Part shown: positions 29,023 through 36,490 of the stretch, piece after piece
Numbering within the stretch: position 1 is the stretch's first letter
How the letters are laid out: every line of letters begins with the position of its first letter
IMG/VR virus record: IMGVR_UViG_3300042565_002416
Location: 1-62,619 of that record
Reading direction: 5' to 3' (one strand)
DNA: 62,619 bases
From: a virus
Position numbers and translations under genes: made by a program
Notes under the pieces: generated by a model
What the model was told of the DNA's origin: nothing
Seen by the model: only the letters and a program-made list of their open reading frames with translations
Databases searched by the model: none

Positions 29023-32000
29023 ATGGCACAATTAAGATCGACTTTAATAACAGGCTCAACCCATGAAAATCTATTAAATATTAATTCACCTATTCTATCT
29101 AACATATTAACAGTTAGTGGATCAGGTGTTGTTAATATTAACGGTTTTTTCAAAACAAATTATATTTATGATATAACTAATACGACAGGTTCTACAGGTC
29201 AAGTATTATCAACAACAAATGCTGGGGTACAATGGGTGACAGCATCTTCTCCAGGTGGTGGAGGTGGTGAAGGTATATTCACATCAGGAACTACACTTGG
29301 TTCATCATTAAGAAAAGATAGTGGTAACATAGTTAGTGGACAATATTCAAGTGTTTTAGGTGGTAGAACTAATACAGTGTCAAGTCCCTGTTCATCCATC
29401 GTTGGTGGTTTTAGTAATTTAATATCTGGTGGAACATCATTTATAGGTGGTGGTTGTGGAAATACCGCCAATGGGGATTGTTCGTTTATCGGTGGTGGTT
29501 TATTTAATACAGCATTAGGTTATCGTTCAGCTTTGGTTGGTGGTTTTAATAATACATCATTAGGATTTCACTCATTTGTTGGTGGTGGTAGTTCCAATAC
29601 CGCTTCTAGTTATGCATCATTTATTGGTGGTGGTTATTTTAATACATCGTCTGGTTTATATTCATTTATTGGTGGTGGTTTTACTAATACAGTGTCAAGT
29701 CCCTGTTCATCCATCGTTGGTGGTTTTAGTAATTTAGTAACAGGTTCAACATCATTTATAGGTGGTGGTTCTTGTAATACAGCTTCAGGTAATATTTCAA
29801 CCGTATCGGGAGGATATCGTAATACAGGGTCAGGTAATGGTTCATTTGTTGGTAGTGGTTTTTTTAATACATCTTCAGGGTTATCTTCATTTATTGGTGG
29901 TGGTGATTTTAATTTGGTTTCAGGTAATTACTCAACAATTGGTGGTGGACTTTGTAATAGGACAACATTTAATTACTCAACAATTGGTGGTGGTAGAGAT
30001 AATATTTTAGATGGTTATGATAGTTTAATAAATGGTGGTGTTGGTAATTATATATTAAATAAGAAATCGTCTATTGGCGGTGGTTTAATGAATATTATTG
30101 CCTCAGCAACAACATTTTCAGCGTATTGGGATAATACATATTTAAATATCAATACCGATGTGTCAGCCCAATTTACTTCAGGTGATGATATAAGAGTGTT
30201 TAATTTTATAGATGACACACATTTTGTAACAACAGTTTCAAATTCATATTTTAATATAGGTAATGGTTGTACAGAACTAACATTAAATACCCCAATTGGT
30301 ACTAATAGTAATGCGATATTATTTAATAAATCAACTTCAAGTGTTAGTGGCTGTTATAATGTAATAGGAGGTGGACAAAATAATATATCATACGCTGATT
30401 TTTCAACAATTGGTGGTGGATGTAATAATTTAGCTTCAGGGTTTAATTCAGTAATTGCCGGTGGTGGAAATAATAGGACGACATTTAATTACACAACTAT
30501 CGGTGGTGGTTTTAGAAATACGGTATCCGGTAACTATTCAACAATAGTTGGTGGTAGAAATAATTCGGCATCAGGTAATTGTTCATTTGTAGGTGGTGGT
30601 GCTCAAAATACGGCTTCATCAGGATCAACCGTATCTGGTGGTATTTGTAATAGAGCAACAAACACTAGTTCATTTATCGGTGGAGGTGAACTTAATTTAG
30701 CGACTGGAAATACATCAATTATTGTTGGTGGTTTAAGTAATACAACCTCAGGTAATTGTTCAATTATAGTAGGTGGTGTTGGTAACTTATCACTTGGTGA
30801 TCGTTCATTTATTGGTGGTGGTGCTCAAAATACGGCTTTTAATAGTTCATTTATTGGTGGTGGAAACGGTAACACAGCTTCAGGTAATCATTCAATTGTT
30901 TCCGGTGGTAATACCAATACAGCTTCAGGTGAGTGTTCAACCGTATCGGGAGGATATCGTAGTATAACATTTGGTAGTTTTTCATTCGTAGGTGGTGGAT
31001 TTTGTAATACAGCATCCGGAATTGAATCGGTTGTGGTTGGAGGTGATATAAATAGAGTGTCAGGTATTAACTCATTTATTGGTGGTGGTATTAATAATTT
31101 AGTAACTGGAGGAACATCAGTAATTGTAGGCGGTTCAGGTAATACGATTTCCAACACATTCTCTGTTATAGTTGGTGGTTGTAATAATTTAGCTTCAGGA
31201 ACTTGTTCATTTGTTGGTGGTGGATTTAATAATAGAGCTACTAATAATCTTTCTTTTGTAGGTGGTGGGTGTTGTAATACCGCTTCAGCATCTTTATCTA
31301 TTGTTGTTGGTGGTAGAAGAAATACCGCTTCTGGTTATGCATCATTTATTGGTAGTGGTGGTTTTAATGTAACGTCAGGTAATCAATCATCAGTAGGTGG
31401 GGGTTGTTCTAATACATTAATCGGTGGTTGTTCAACCATAGGTGGTGGACTTTGTAATATAGTATCTGGAGCCTCATCATCTATTTTTGGTGGTGAAAAT
31501 AATAGGGCAAATGGGAATTTTTCATCTATTAATGGTGGTAGATTTAATTTGGTTACATCAGGATCAACAGTTTCTGGTGGTATTCGTAATACGGCTTCAG
31601 GAATTTGTTCAACCGTATCGGGAGGATATTGTAATATAACGTCTGGTAGTTTTTCATTCGTAGGTGGTGGATTTTGTAATACAACGTCTGGCATTGAATC
31701 GGTTGTGGTTGGAGGTGATTTAAATAGAGTGTCAGGTATTAACTCATTTATTGGTGGTGGTATTAATAATTTAGTAACTGGATCTACATCATCTATTGTA
31801 GGTGGTTCAGGTAATACGATTGGTTCTAAATTTTCATTTATTGGGGGTGGTGAAAGAAATACTACTTTATTTGATAATACTTTTATATTGGGTTCAAATA
31901 TTTCAGCTACAACTAGTAATACAATTTTCACTGAATCAGTAAACGTATTGGCCGCAAAATGTCTACCTGGTAATCAAGAAACAGCTATATTAGTAAGGGG

Positions 32001-32505
32001 GTGTGGAACTATTGGCGGTTCGGATTATTTAGATTTTATGAGAGGTGAAAATACCGCAGTTGGTGCCACTAATAATAAAAAAACATTTAGAATAAACAAT
32101 ACCGGTGCCGTTGAAATTATAGATAACACATATACTAACGTAATATTAAATCTTACAGATGCTGGTGTTTTAAGTACACCTGGTGGTGGAACTTCTGATA
32201 TTAGAACCAAAACAAATATAGAATATATTGACGATGATTATACACCATTTATAAATAAATTAAAACCAGTGAGATTTGAGTTTAATGGTAATATTGGTGT
32301 TAAAAGGCATGGTTTTATCGCACAAGATGTTTTACAAATAAAACCTGATTTAGTTTTAGGTGATGGTGATAATGAAAAAGGAACATACGGTTTAGATTAT
32401 GACGGTATATTATCTTTAACGGTTAAAGCGTTACAAGAGGCTAATAGTAAAATAAAAAGTTTAGAAGAAGAAATTATTAATATAAAATCTTTATTAAATA
32501 AATAA
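29023..32505 (+). CDS. Repeat-built tail fibre with C-terminal S74 chaperone
   Basis: A 1160-residue protein. The N-terminal linker contains GQVLSTTNAGVQW. GGxxNTASG repeats run from nt 29335 to 31880, interrupted at about 30096-30340 by a non-repeat domain of about 80 residues. The cap is NNTFILGSNIS with a D before the first N. The C-terminus is an S74 intramolecular chaperone with the Ser-Lys pair in SDIRTK (Ser codon at 32194), then GFIAQDV and a terminal coiled coil (KALQEANSKIKSLEEEI). Self-cleavage would release about 103 residues. It is followed 20 nt later by a sulfotransferase. Confidence 0.9.
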   Translation: MAQLRSTLITGSTHENLLNINSPILSNILTVSGSGVVNINGFFKTNYIYDITNTTGSTGQVLSTTNAGVQWVTASSPGGGGGEGIFTSGTTLGSSLRKDSGNIVSGQYSSVLGGRTNTVSSPCSSIVGGFSNLISGGTSFIGGGCGNTANGDCSFIGGGLFNTALGYRSALVGGFNNTSLGFHSFVGGGSSNTASSYASFIGGGYFNTSSGLYSFIGGGFTNTVSSPCSSIVGGFSNLVTGSTSFIGGGSCNTASGNISTVSGGYRNTGSGNGSFVGSGFFNTSSGLSSFIGGGDFNLVSGNYSTIGGGLCNRTTFNYSTIGGGRDNILDGYDSLINGGVGNYILNKKSSIGGGLMNIIASATTFSAYWDNTYLNINTDVSAQFTSGDDIRVFNFIDDTHFVTTVSNSYFNIGNGCTELTLNTPIGTNSNAILFNKSTSSVSGCYNVIGGGQNNISYADFSTIGGGCNNLASGFNSVIAGGGNNRTTFNYTTIGGGFRNTVSGNYSTIVGGRNNSASGNCSFVGGGAQNTASSGSTVSGGICNRATNTSSFIGGGELNLATGNTSIIVGGLSNTTSGNCSIIVGGVGNLSLGDRSFIGGGAQNTAFNSSFIGGGNGNTASGNHSIVSGGNTNTASGECSTVSGGYRSITFGSFSFVGGGFCNTASGIESVVVGGDINRVSGINSFIGGGINNLVTGGTSVIVGGSGNTISNTFSVIVGGCNNLASGTCSFVGGGFNNRATNNLSFVGGGCCNTASASLSIVVGGRRNTASGYASFIGSGGFNVTSGNQSSVGGGCSNTLIGGCSTIGGGLCNIVSGASSSIFGGENNRANGNFSSINGGRFNLVTSGSTVSGGIRNTASGICSTVSGGYCNITSGSFSFVGGGFCNTTSGIESVVVGGDLNRVSGINSFIGGGINNLVTGSTSSIVGGSGNTIGSKFSFIGGGERNTTLFDNTFILGSNISATTSNTIFTESVNVLAAKCLPGNQETAILVRGCGTIGGSDYLDFMRGENTAVGATNNKKTFRINNTGAVEIIDNTYTNVILNLTDAGVLSTPGGGTSDIRTKTNIEYIDDDYTPFINKLKPVRFEFNGNIGVKRHGFIAQDVLQIKPDLVLGDGDNEKGTYGLDYDGILSLTVKALQEANSKIKSLEEEIINIKSLLNK
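29335..31880 (+). repeat. About 50 coding tandem repeats of roughly 45 bp, interrupted once
   Basis: The same 15-residue units as in the other fibres, split by a non-repeat insert at about 30096-30340. A long internal duplication relates about 30936-31150 to 31608-31822 at an offset of 672 nt, and a shorter one relates 29368-29450 to 29690-29770. Cysteine is again frequent at unit positions 3 and 10/11. Confidence 0.92.
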
Positions 32506-32531
32506 TTATTCTTATTATTAACCATATGACA
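32485..32531 (+). repeat. Direct repeat, left copy: fibre 3' end plus leader
   Basis: This copy encodes the last six fibre residues (KSLLNK), the stop, the spacer AATTATTCTTATTATTAACC and the ATGACAAAA start of the sulfotransferase. It matches 33644-33689 apart from two substitutions and one indel. The two copies flank the sulfotransferase and the 86-residue gene. Confidence 0.85.
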
Positions 32532-33344
32532 AAACAAATATTTTTTAACGCATCAATGCCAAGAGCAGGTTCTACATTAATTCAAAATATACTAATGCAG
32601 AATCCAGAAATTTATTCAACACCAACATCAGGAGTAATAGAATTTCTTTTGAACGCTAGAACAATTTACACCACAGGAGATGCTTTCAAAGCACAAGATC
32701 CGGAAGTAATGAAACAAGGTTTTAAAGGATTTTGTAAGGCAGGAATTCACGGATTTTTTAATAACATAACAGATCGACCTTATATTATGGAAAAAAGTAG
32801 AGGTTGGTTAGGTCATTACGATTTTATTAAATTTTTTAACGATGATGTTAAAATGATTTGTATGGTTCGTGATTTAAGAGCTATCTTCGCTTCTATGGAA
32901 AAAAATATGAGAAAAAATCCAGATAAGGATTCAATGATTATTAATAATGTAGAATTAAAAAATATGACTACTAAATCAAGAATAGATCATTTTTCAGTTG
33001 CTCCTCCTATAGGTCCTTCGGTAGAATGGTTAAATGAAGTCATACATCAAGGGTTAGATCAAAAAATATTGTTTATTCGTTTTGAAGATTTAACAACAAA
33101 TCCTGAAATAGAACTTAAAAAAATTTATAATTATTTAGAAATACCGCACTATTTACATAACTTTAATAATATTGAGCAATTAACTCAAGAAAATGATGTT
33201 ATTCATGGTATGTTTGGTAATCATAACATTCAACCAACATTAAAACCATTAGTTGATGATTTTGTAGAAGTATTAGGAGAAGAAGAATGTGAAAGATTAA
33301 AAAATCATTATTACTGGTACTTTAAAAAATTCAATTACGTATAA
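32526..33344 (+). CDS. PAPS-dependent sulfotransferase
   Basis: A 272-residue protein of the sulfotransferase superfamily, which moves sulfate from PAPS to a hydroxyl or amine of a sugar, lipid or protein. The 5'-phosphosulfate loop is PRAGSTL (residues 12-18), and the 3'-phosphate-binding segment is MVRDLRAIFASM (about 113-124), with Arg 115 and Ser 123 in the expected places. Length is usual for the family. A paralogue is at 50362. It has the same leader and first codons as the APS kinase at 33684, suggesting shared control or duplication of the junction. The substrate cannot be read from sequence; fibre or host-surface glycan is an inference from position. Confidence 0.85.
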   Translation: MTKQIFFNASMPRAGSTLIQNILMQNPEIYSTPTSGVIEFLLNARTIYTTGDAFKAQDPEVMKQGFKGFCKAGIHGFFNNITDRPYIMEKSRGWLGHYDFIKFFNDDVKMICMVRDLRAIFASMEKNMRKNPDKDSMIINNVELKNMTTKSRIDHFSVAPPIGPSVEWLNEVIHQGLDQKILFIRFEDLTTNPEIELKKIYNYLEIPHYLHNFNNIEQLTQENDVIHGMFGNHNIQPTLKPLVDDFVEVLGEEECERLKNHYYWYFKKFNYV

Positions 33345-33365
33345 TTTAAAATAACAAAAAACAAA

Positions 33366-33626
33366 ATGGAAACACCAAAATTTCAATTAGAAAAAAAAAC
33401 CGAAGAACAAGTTAAGAACTCAATCAACGCAACATTTGATTCAGTAAACTTAATTAATTCAATTACATCTGAACCATTTGACGTAAAAAAAGAAAAAACC
33501 GTTAAATCTAATATAGAGCATTTATCTTTAATGTTATCAAAAGATTGGTTCGCAGCAGGATTAACAAAAGAACAAAAATCACAAATAGAAGCTTGTATTG
33601 TTGCCGGTAATGATTATAAAGCATAA
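33366..33626 (+). CDS. Small conserved phage protein, function unknown
   Basis: An 86-residue, mostly helical, charged protein with no membrane segment. The C-terminal half (LSKDWFAAGLTKEQKSQIEAC) is the most distinctive part. It lies between the sulfotransferase and the APS kinase inside the direct-repeat-flanked interval, so it would be lost together with the sulfotransferase. No function assigned. Confidence 0.6.
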   Translation: METPKFQLEKKTEEQVKNSINATFDSVNLINSITSEPFDVKKEKTVKSNIEHLSLMLSKDWFAAGLTKEQKSQIEACIVAGNDYKA

Positions 33627-33643
33627 TAATATTTAAATAAATC

Positions 33644-33689
33644 AAATCTTTATTTAATAAATAATTATTCTTACTATTACCATATGACA
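33644..33689 (+). repeat. Direct repeat, right copy: fibre-tail remnant plus leader
   Basis: Reads as KSLFNK plus stop followed by nearly the same spacer and the ATGACAAAA start of the APS kinase. No fibre gene precedes it, so the six codons look like a remnant of a copied fibre/leader junction. It pairs with 32485-32531. Confidence 0.85.
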
Positions 33690-34139
33690 AAAATTATATG
33701 GTTAATCGGACAAGCAGGACACGGTAAAACTGTTTTGGCTAAATTATTAGAAAAACACATTGATATTACAGTAAGTAATAATGTATTTCATATTGATGGT
33801 GATGATCTTAGAAATCTTACAATAAATAAAGATTATTCAAAAGCTGGAAGAGAGCAAAATATTAGAAATGCTCAAGTAATTGCCAAATACTTACAAAATA
33901 AAGGTTATCACGTTGTGGTATCTCTTATGACACCTTATAGAGATATTAGAGAAGAGTTTAAGAAAAATACGGAAAATGTTTTTGAAGTATATGTTCATAC
34001 AACAGAAATAAGAGGTAGAGAACAATTCCACGTTGAAGATTTTCAGAAACCTGTATCAAATTATTTAGATATGAATACAACAAATATTACACCAGAAGAA
34101 TGTGTAAAGGAGATTATAGAATATGTCGGATTGGTATAA
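33684..34139 (+). CDS. cysC: Adenylylsulfate (APS) kinase
   Basis: A 151-residue protein that would phosphorylate APS with ATP to give PAPS, the donor for sulfotransferases. Walker A is GQAGHGKT (residues 9-16); the substrate segment is DGDDLR (38-43), followed by KDYSKAGREQNIR (49-61), the CysC family pattern. It is shorter than the usual cellular enzyme of about 200 residues, with a trimmed C-terminus (VEDFQKP in place of the usual FTGIDDPYE-like segment). It overlaps the next gene by 17 nt. Together with the sulfotransferases at 32526 and 50362 it makes a sulfation pathway plausible. Confidence 0.85.
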   Translation: MTKIIWLIGQAGHGKTVLAKLLEKHIDITVSNNVFHIDGDDLRNLTINKDYSKAGREQNIRNAQVIAKYLQNKGYHVVVSLMTPYRDIREEFKKNTENVFEVYVHTTEIRGREQFHVEDFQKPVSNYLDMNTTNITPEECVKEIIEYVGLV

Positions 34140-34527
34140 AAAAGTACACGTTCAGTCATCATTAGAACGTAAAGAAGGACAACACGCAATGTTTATTGGT
34201 AGATGGCAACCATTACATAAAGGACATCAAGAATTATTTCAACAAGCAATGAATGAGGGTAAGAATATTCTAATCTGTATTAGAGATATTAAACCCGATG
34301 AAAAAAATCCATATTCAGCTGAAGAAGTAAAAACAAATATCTTAAACTATTATTCAAATGAAGTATCAGAAGGTAAAGTAAAAGTAATGGTAATACCTGA
34401 TATTTGTTCAGTTGAGTTTGGTAGGGGTGTTGGATATGATATTATTGAACATTTACCACCATTGGATATTGCAAATATTTCAGCAACAAAAATAAGAGAA
34501 CAATTAAGAACTGAGGGTAAATTGTAA
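34123..34527 (+). CDS. HxGH-type nucleotidyltransferase, possibly ATP sulfurylase-like
   Basis: A 134-residue protein of the cytidylyltransferase-like superfamily. The HxGH motif is in GRWQPLHKGHQ (His 32, Gly 34, His 35) and the second nucleotide-binding motif is ISATKIR (119-125). Members transfer AMP or CMP to phosphates, or AMP to sulfate in ATP sulfurylase. The class is clear; the substrate is not. Because it overlaps the APS kinase by 17 nt and the DUF2061 gene by 1 nt, making APS from sulfate and ATP is an attractive guess. A sugar-nucleotide or cofactor adenylyltransferase role is the main alternative. It is much smaller than classical ATP sulfurylase. Confidence 0.75.
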   Translation: MSDWYKKVHVQSSLERKEGQHAMFIGRWQPLHKGHQELFQQAMNEGKNILICIRDIKPDEKNPYSAEEVKTNILNYYSNEVSEGKVKVMVIPDICSVEFGRGVGYDIIEHLPPLDIANISATKIREQLRTEGKL

Positions 34528-34952
34528 TGAAAACTTATAAAATTAGATTTAATACCACATCAATAACAGAAAATAATAGATGGAGGTTGGTTGATGAAAA
34601 TGGTATGGAAACATTGGTTTCAGATATTTTTGTTGATGGTGAAGTTTATACAACAAAAGACCATATGGATGGTTTAGGGTATAAATGGCACATTACTTGT
34701 AAAGGTAATTGTGTTATTAAAGATAATATTGCCCATATTACAACACCACCGAAGGAATCTGCTTTCAAAAGACACTTATTAAAAACTATTTCATATAGAT
34801 TTTTAGGAACTTTAACAACAGTAGTGGTGGCTTATACTTTAGGAGTACCAATAGCTATGGCTTCTATGTTAGGTGTTGGTGAGTTGGTATTAAAACCAAT
34901 ATTATATTTTTTACACGAAAGAGTTTGGTATAAATATATAAAAATAAAATAA
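34527..34952 (+). CDS. DUF2061-type membrane protein
   Basis: A 141-residue protein. A soluble N-terminal part of about 70 residues (RWRLVDENGMETLV, then YKWHITCKGNC) precedes a C-terminal membrane region with two probable hydrophobic segments (about 90-125) in the DUF2061 pattern: KTISYRFLGTLTTVVVAY, then GVGELVLKPILYFLHERVW. DUF2061 has no proven function; I recall it in neighbourhoods with sulfate-activation genes. The TAATG overlap with the nucleotidyltransferase suggests coupled translation and a shared pathway, perhaps sulfate supply or membrane anchoring. It ends the sulfur-activation operon. Confidence 0.75.
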   Translation: MKTYKIRFNTTSITENNRWRLVDENGMETLVSDIFVDGEVYTTKDHMDGLGYKWHITCKGNCVIKDNIAHITTPPKESAFKRHLLKTISYRFLGTLTTVVVAYTLGVPIAMASMLGVGELVLKPILYFLHERVWYKYIKIK

Positions 34953-35027
34953 TTATAAATCATTTGTGTGATTTAAAAAGGTAATTAATATCGTATTGTC
35001 TTTAAATAAACATTTCATAAAGTTAAG

Positions 35028-35035
35028 TATTTATG
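35028..35035 (+). promoter_or_regulatory. Candidate late promoter motif TATTTATG
   Basis: The motif ends 4 nt before the ATG at 35040. The 34953-35027 gap before it holds only AT-rich sequence and a weak AAATCA/TGATTT inverted repeat at about 34956. Confidence 0.5.
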
Positions 35036-35039
35036 ATAA

Positions 35040-35723
35040 ATGAATGAGGCAATACAGAAAGATAGATTATTATCAAAAAATTTATATTTAAATAGGTTTA
35101 TAAAAAAATCTAATAAACCTAAAACCGAACCGAAGCTTAACGGTGAAAAGTTAGTTAATCTTAGAAATCTTATAAAAAATATAGACTATACCGATATTCT
35201 TTTTCAAGAAGGTGAGTTATATGGTAATGATCAATTCTATAATGTAGAAATAGATAGTTATGAAATAAATACATTATTGACTTACGCTAAAAATTATTCA
35301 TATATAAATAAAATTGCTGGTGAAAAAGTAAATCCCAACAAATTTGATATTAATATTAGTGTGGGTAAAAAAGATTTTAATAGGGTTCACTTCCATAAAT
35401 CATTACCCATATTACTGAGAGGTATTGGGTTTGGGTATAAAATATACAAAGCTTTAGCTTTTAAGTTAGGGTTTTTATCTTCGGATAATACAGCTTCATT
35501 CGCAGCTCAATCGGTATGGTATCATTTAATACAAGACCCCGATTTCAATTATATATTACATAAGAATTTTGTTTTCATAATAAAACGTAATTTACCTTTA
35601 GATGAAAAAATGAATGTTGTATTATCTTATATTAAGGAATACGATTGGTTATTTGAGGATGAGAGTGAGTTTGATATTGATGATGAATTAATTCAAGAGT
35701 TAGAAGAATATGGCAATTCCTAA
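35040..35723 (+). CDS. Virion or neck protein candidate, family not recognised
   Basis: A 227-residue protein with a basic N-terminal half (LYLNRFIKKSNKPKTEPK), a central region with KLGFLSSDNTASFAAQSVW, and a strongly acidic end (DESEFDIDDELIQELEEYG). No enzyme motif or signal peptide. It is the first gene of the 35040-41318 run leading to the sheath and overlaps the next gene by 14 nt. In T4 the neck gene 14 precedes gene 15, and this protein has a similar size and position, but no sequence match can be claimed. Confidence 0.6.
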   Translation: MNEAIQKDRLLSKNLYLNRFIKKSNKPKTEPKLNGEKLVNLRNLIKNIDYTDILFQEGELYGNDQFYNVEIDSYEINTLLTYAKNYSYINKIAGEKVNPNKFDINISVGKKDFNRVHFHKSLPILLRGIGFGYKIYKALAFKLGFLSSDNTASFAAQSVWYHLIQDPDFNYILHKNFVFIIKRNLPLDEKMNVVLSYIKEYDWLFEDESEFDIDDELIQELEEYGNS

Positions 35724-36450
35724 AAAAAATGTAAATGTTATTAGTCAAAAAGAATTAAACTCTGAAAGGGTTCATTTGGTTAATCGTATTAGGGAAAATG
35801 AAAGTTTTCTACCTAAAGGAATATTGCATGAAGATTTGGATAGGGGATTTGTTGATTTCGTTAATAATGATTTAAAATTAAATATTGACGGTAATGGAGT
35901 TCCTGTTTTATTTATTTCGTTACAGAATTGGAATGAGTTTACTAAGACTTGGCAATTTGCTGATAAATATAAGAATATTCAAATGCCGTTTATAACAATT
36001 GTAAGGAGCACAAATATTAATTTAAATGAACAGATGAAATATAATATTCCTTACCTTTTCAAGAAAGATTTATTAAAAGTTCCAGTATGGAATGGTAATA
36101 GAAATGGATATGATATATATGAAATACCACAACCTGTTAGGGTGAATATAAGTTATGATGTAACAATATTTTCTTCAAGAATGAAGGAACTGAATAGATA
36201 TAATAAGATTATGTTAACTAAGTTTTCATCCAATCAGGCTTATACAACAATAAATGGGCATTATATTCCGATAAAATTAGATGGTGTGTCTAGTGATAAT
36301 CAAGTGGATATTATGAGTAAGAAGTTTTATAAGCAAAATTACAAATTAGTTGAAGAGGGATTATTGTTAGATGAAAATAATTTTGTAATAAAACCTGCGG
36401 TTGATAGAACGATATTAGGTTTCAATGTAAATGGGTCTTTGAAGGATTAA
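35710..36450 (+). CDS. Tail completion/sheath-stabiliser candidate (gp15-like by inference)
   Basis: A 246-residue protein, MAIPKKNVNV at the start. It shares high identity with the first about 235 residues of the next gene, including LPKGILHEDLDRGFVDF, WNEFTKTWQFADKYKN and VPVWNGNRNGYDIYEIPQP. The late-strand pattern (a threonine-rich address, then an ISYDVTIFSSRMKELN segment, then a final FVIKPAVDR segment) loosely resembles T4 gp15, the tail terminator. Position before the sheath fits. This assignment is inference from layout and fold pattern, not a confirmed match. It overlaps the upstream gene by 14 nt. Confidence 0.5.
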   Translation: MAIPKKNVNVISQKELNSERVHLVNRIRENESFLPKGILHEDLDRGFVDFVNNDLKLNIDGNGVPVLFISLQNWNEFTKTWQFADKYKNIQMPFITIVRSTNINLNEQMKYNIPYLFKKDLLKVPVWNGNRNGYDIYEIPQPVRVNISYDVTIFSSRMKELNRYNKIMLTKFSSNQAYTTINGHYIPIKLDGVSSDNQVDIMSKKFYKQNYKLVEEGLLLDENNFVIKPAVDRTILGFNVNGSLKD

Positions 36451-36478
36451 CTTGGACTAAATTAAACTAAAAACTATA

Positions 36479-36486
36479 TATTTATT
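36479..36486 (+). promoter_or_regulatory. Candidate late promoter motif TATTTATT
   Basis: The motif ends 4 nt before the ATG at 36491. The TTG at 36485 overlaps the motif and is rejected as a start, because the paralogue upstream begins with the same MAIPKKN at its ATG. Confidence 0.5.
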
Positions 36487-36490
36487 GTTA

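Noticed and set aside
2357-31931. Proline-rich minus-strand reading frames (PPPINE-like) across the fibre arrays
   Set aside because: They are reverse complements of the GGxxNTASG repeats, with no start signals of their own.
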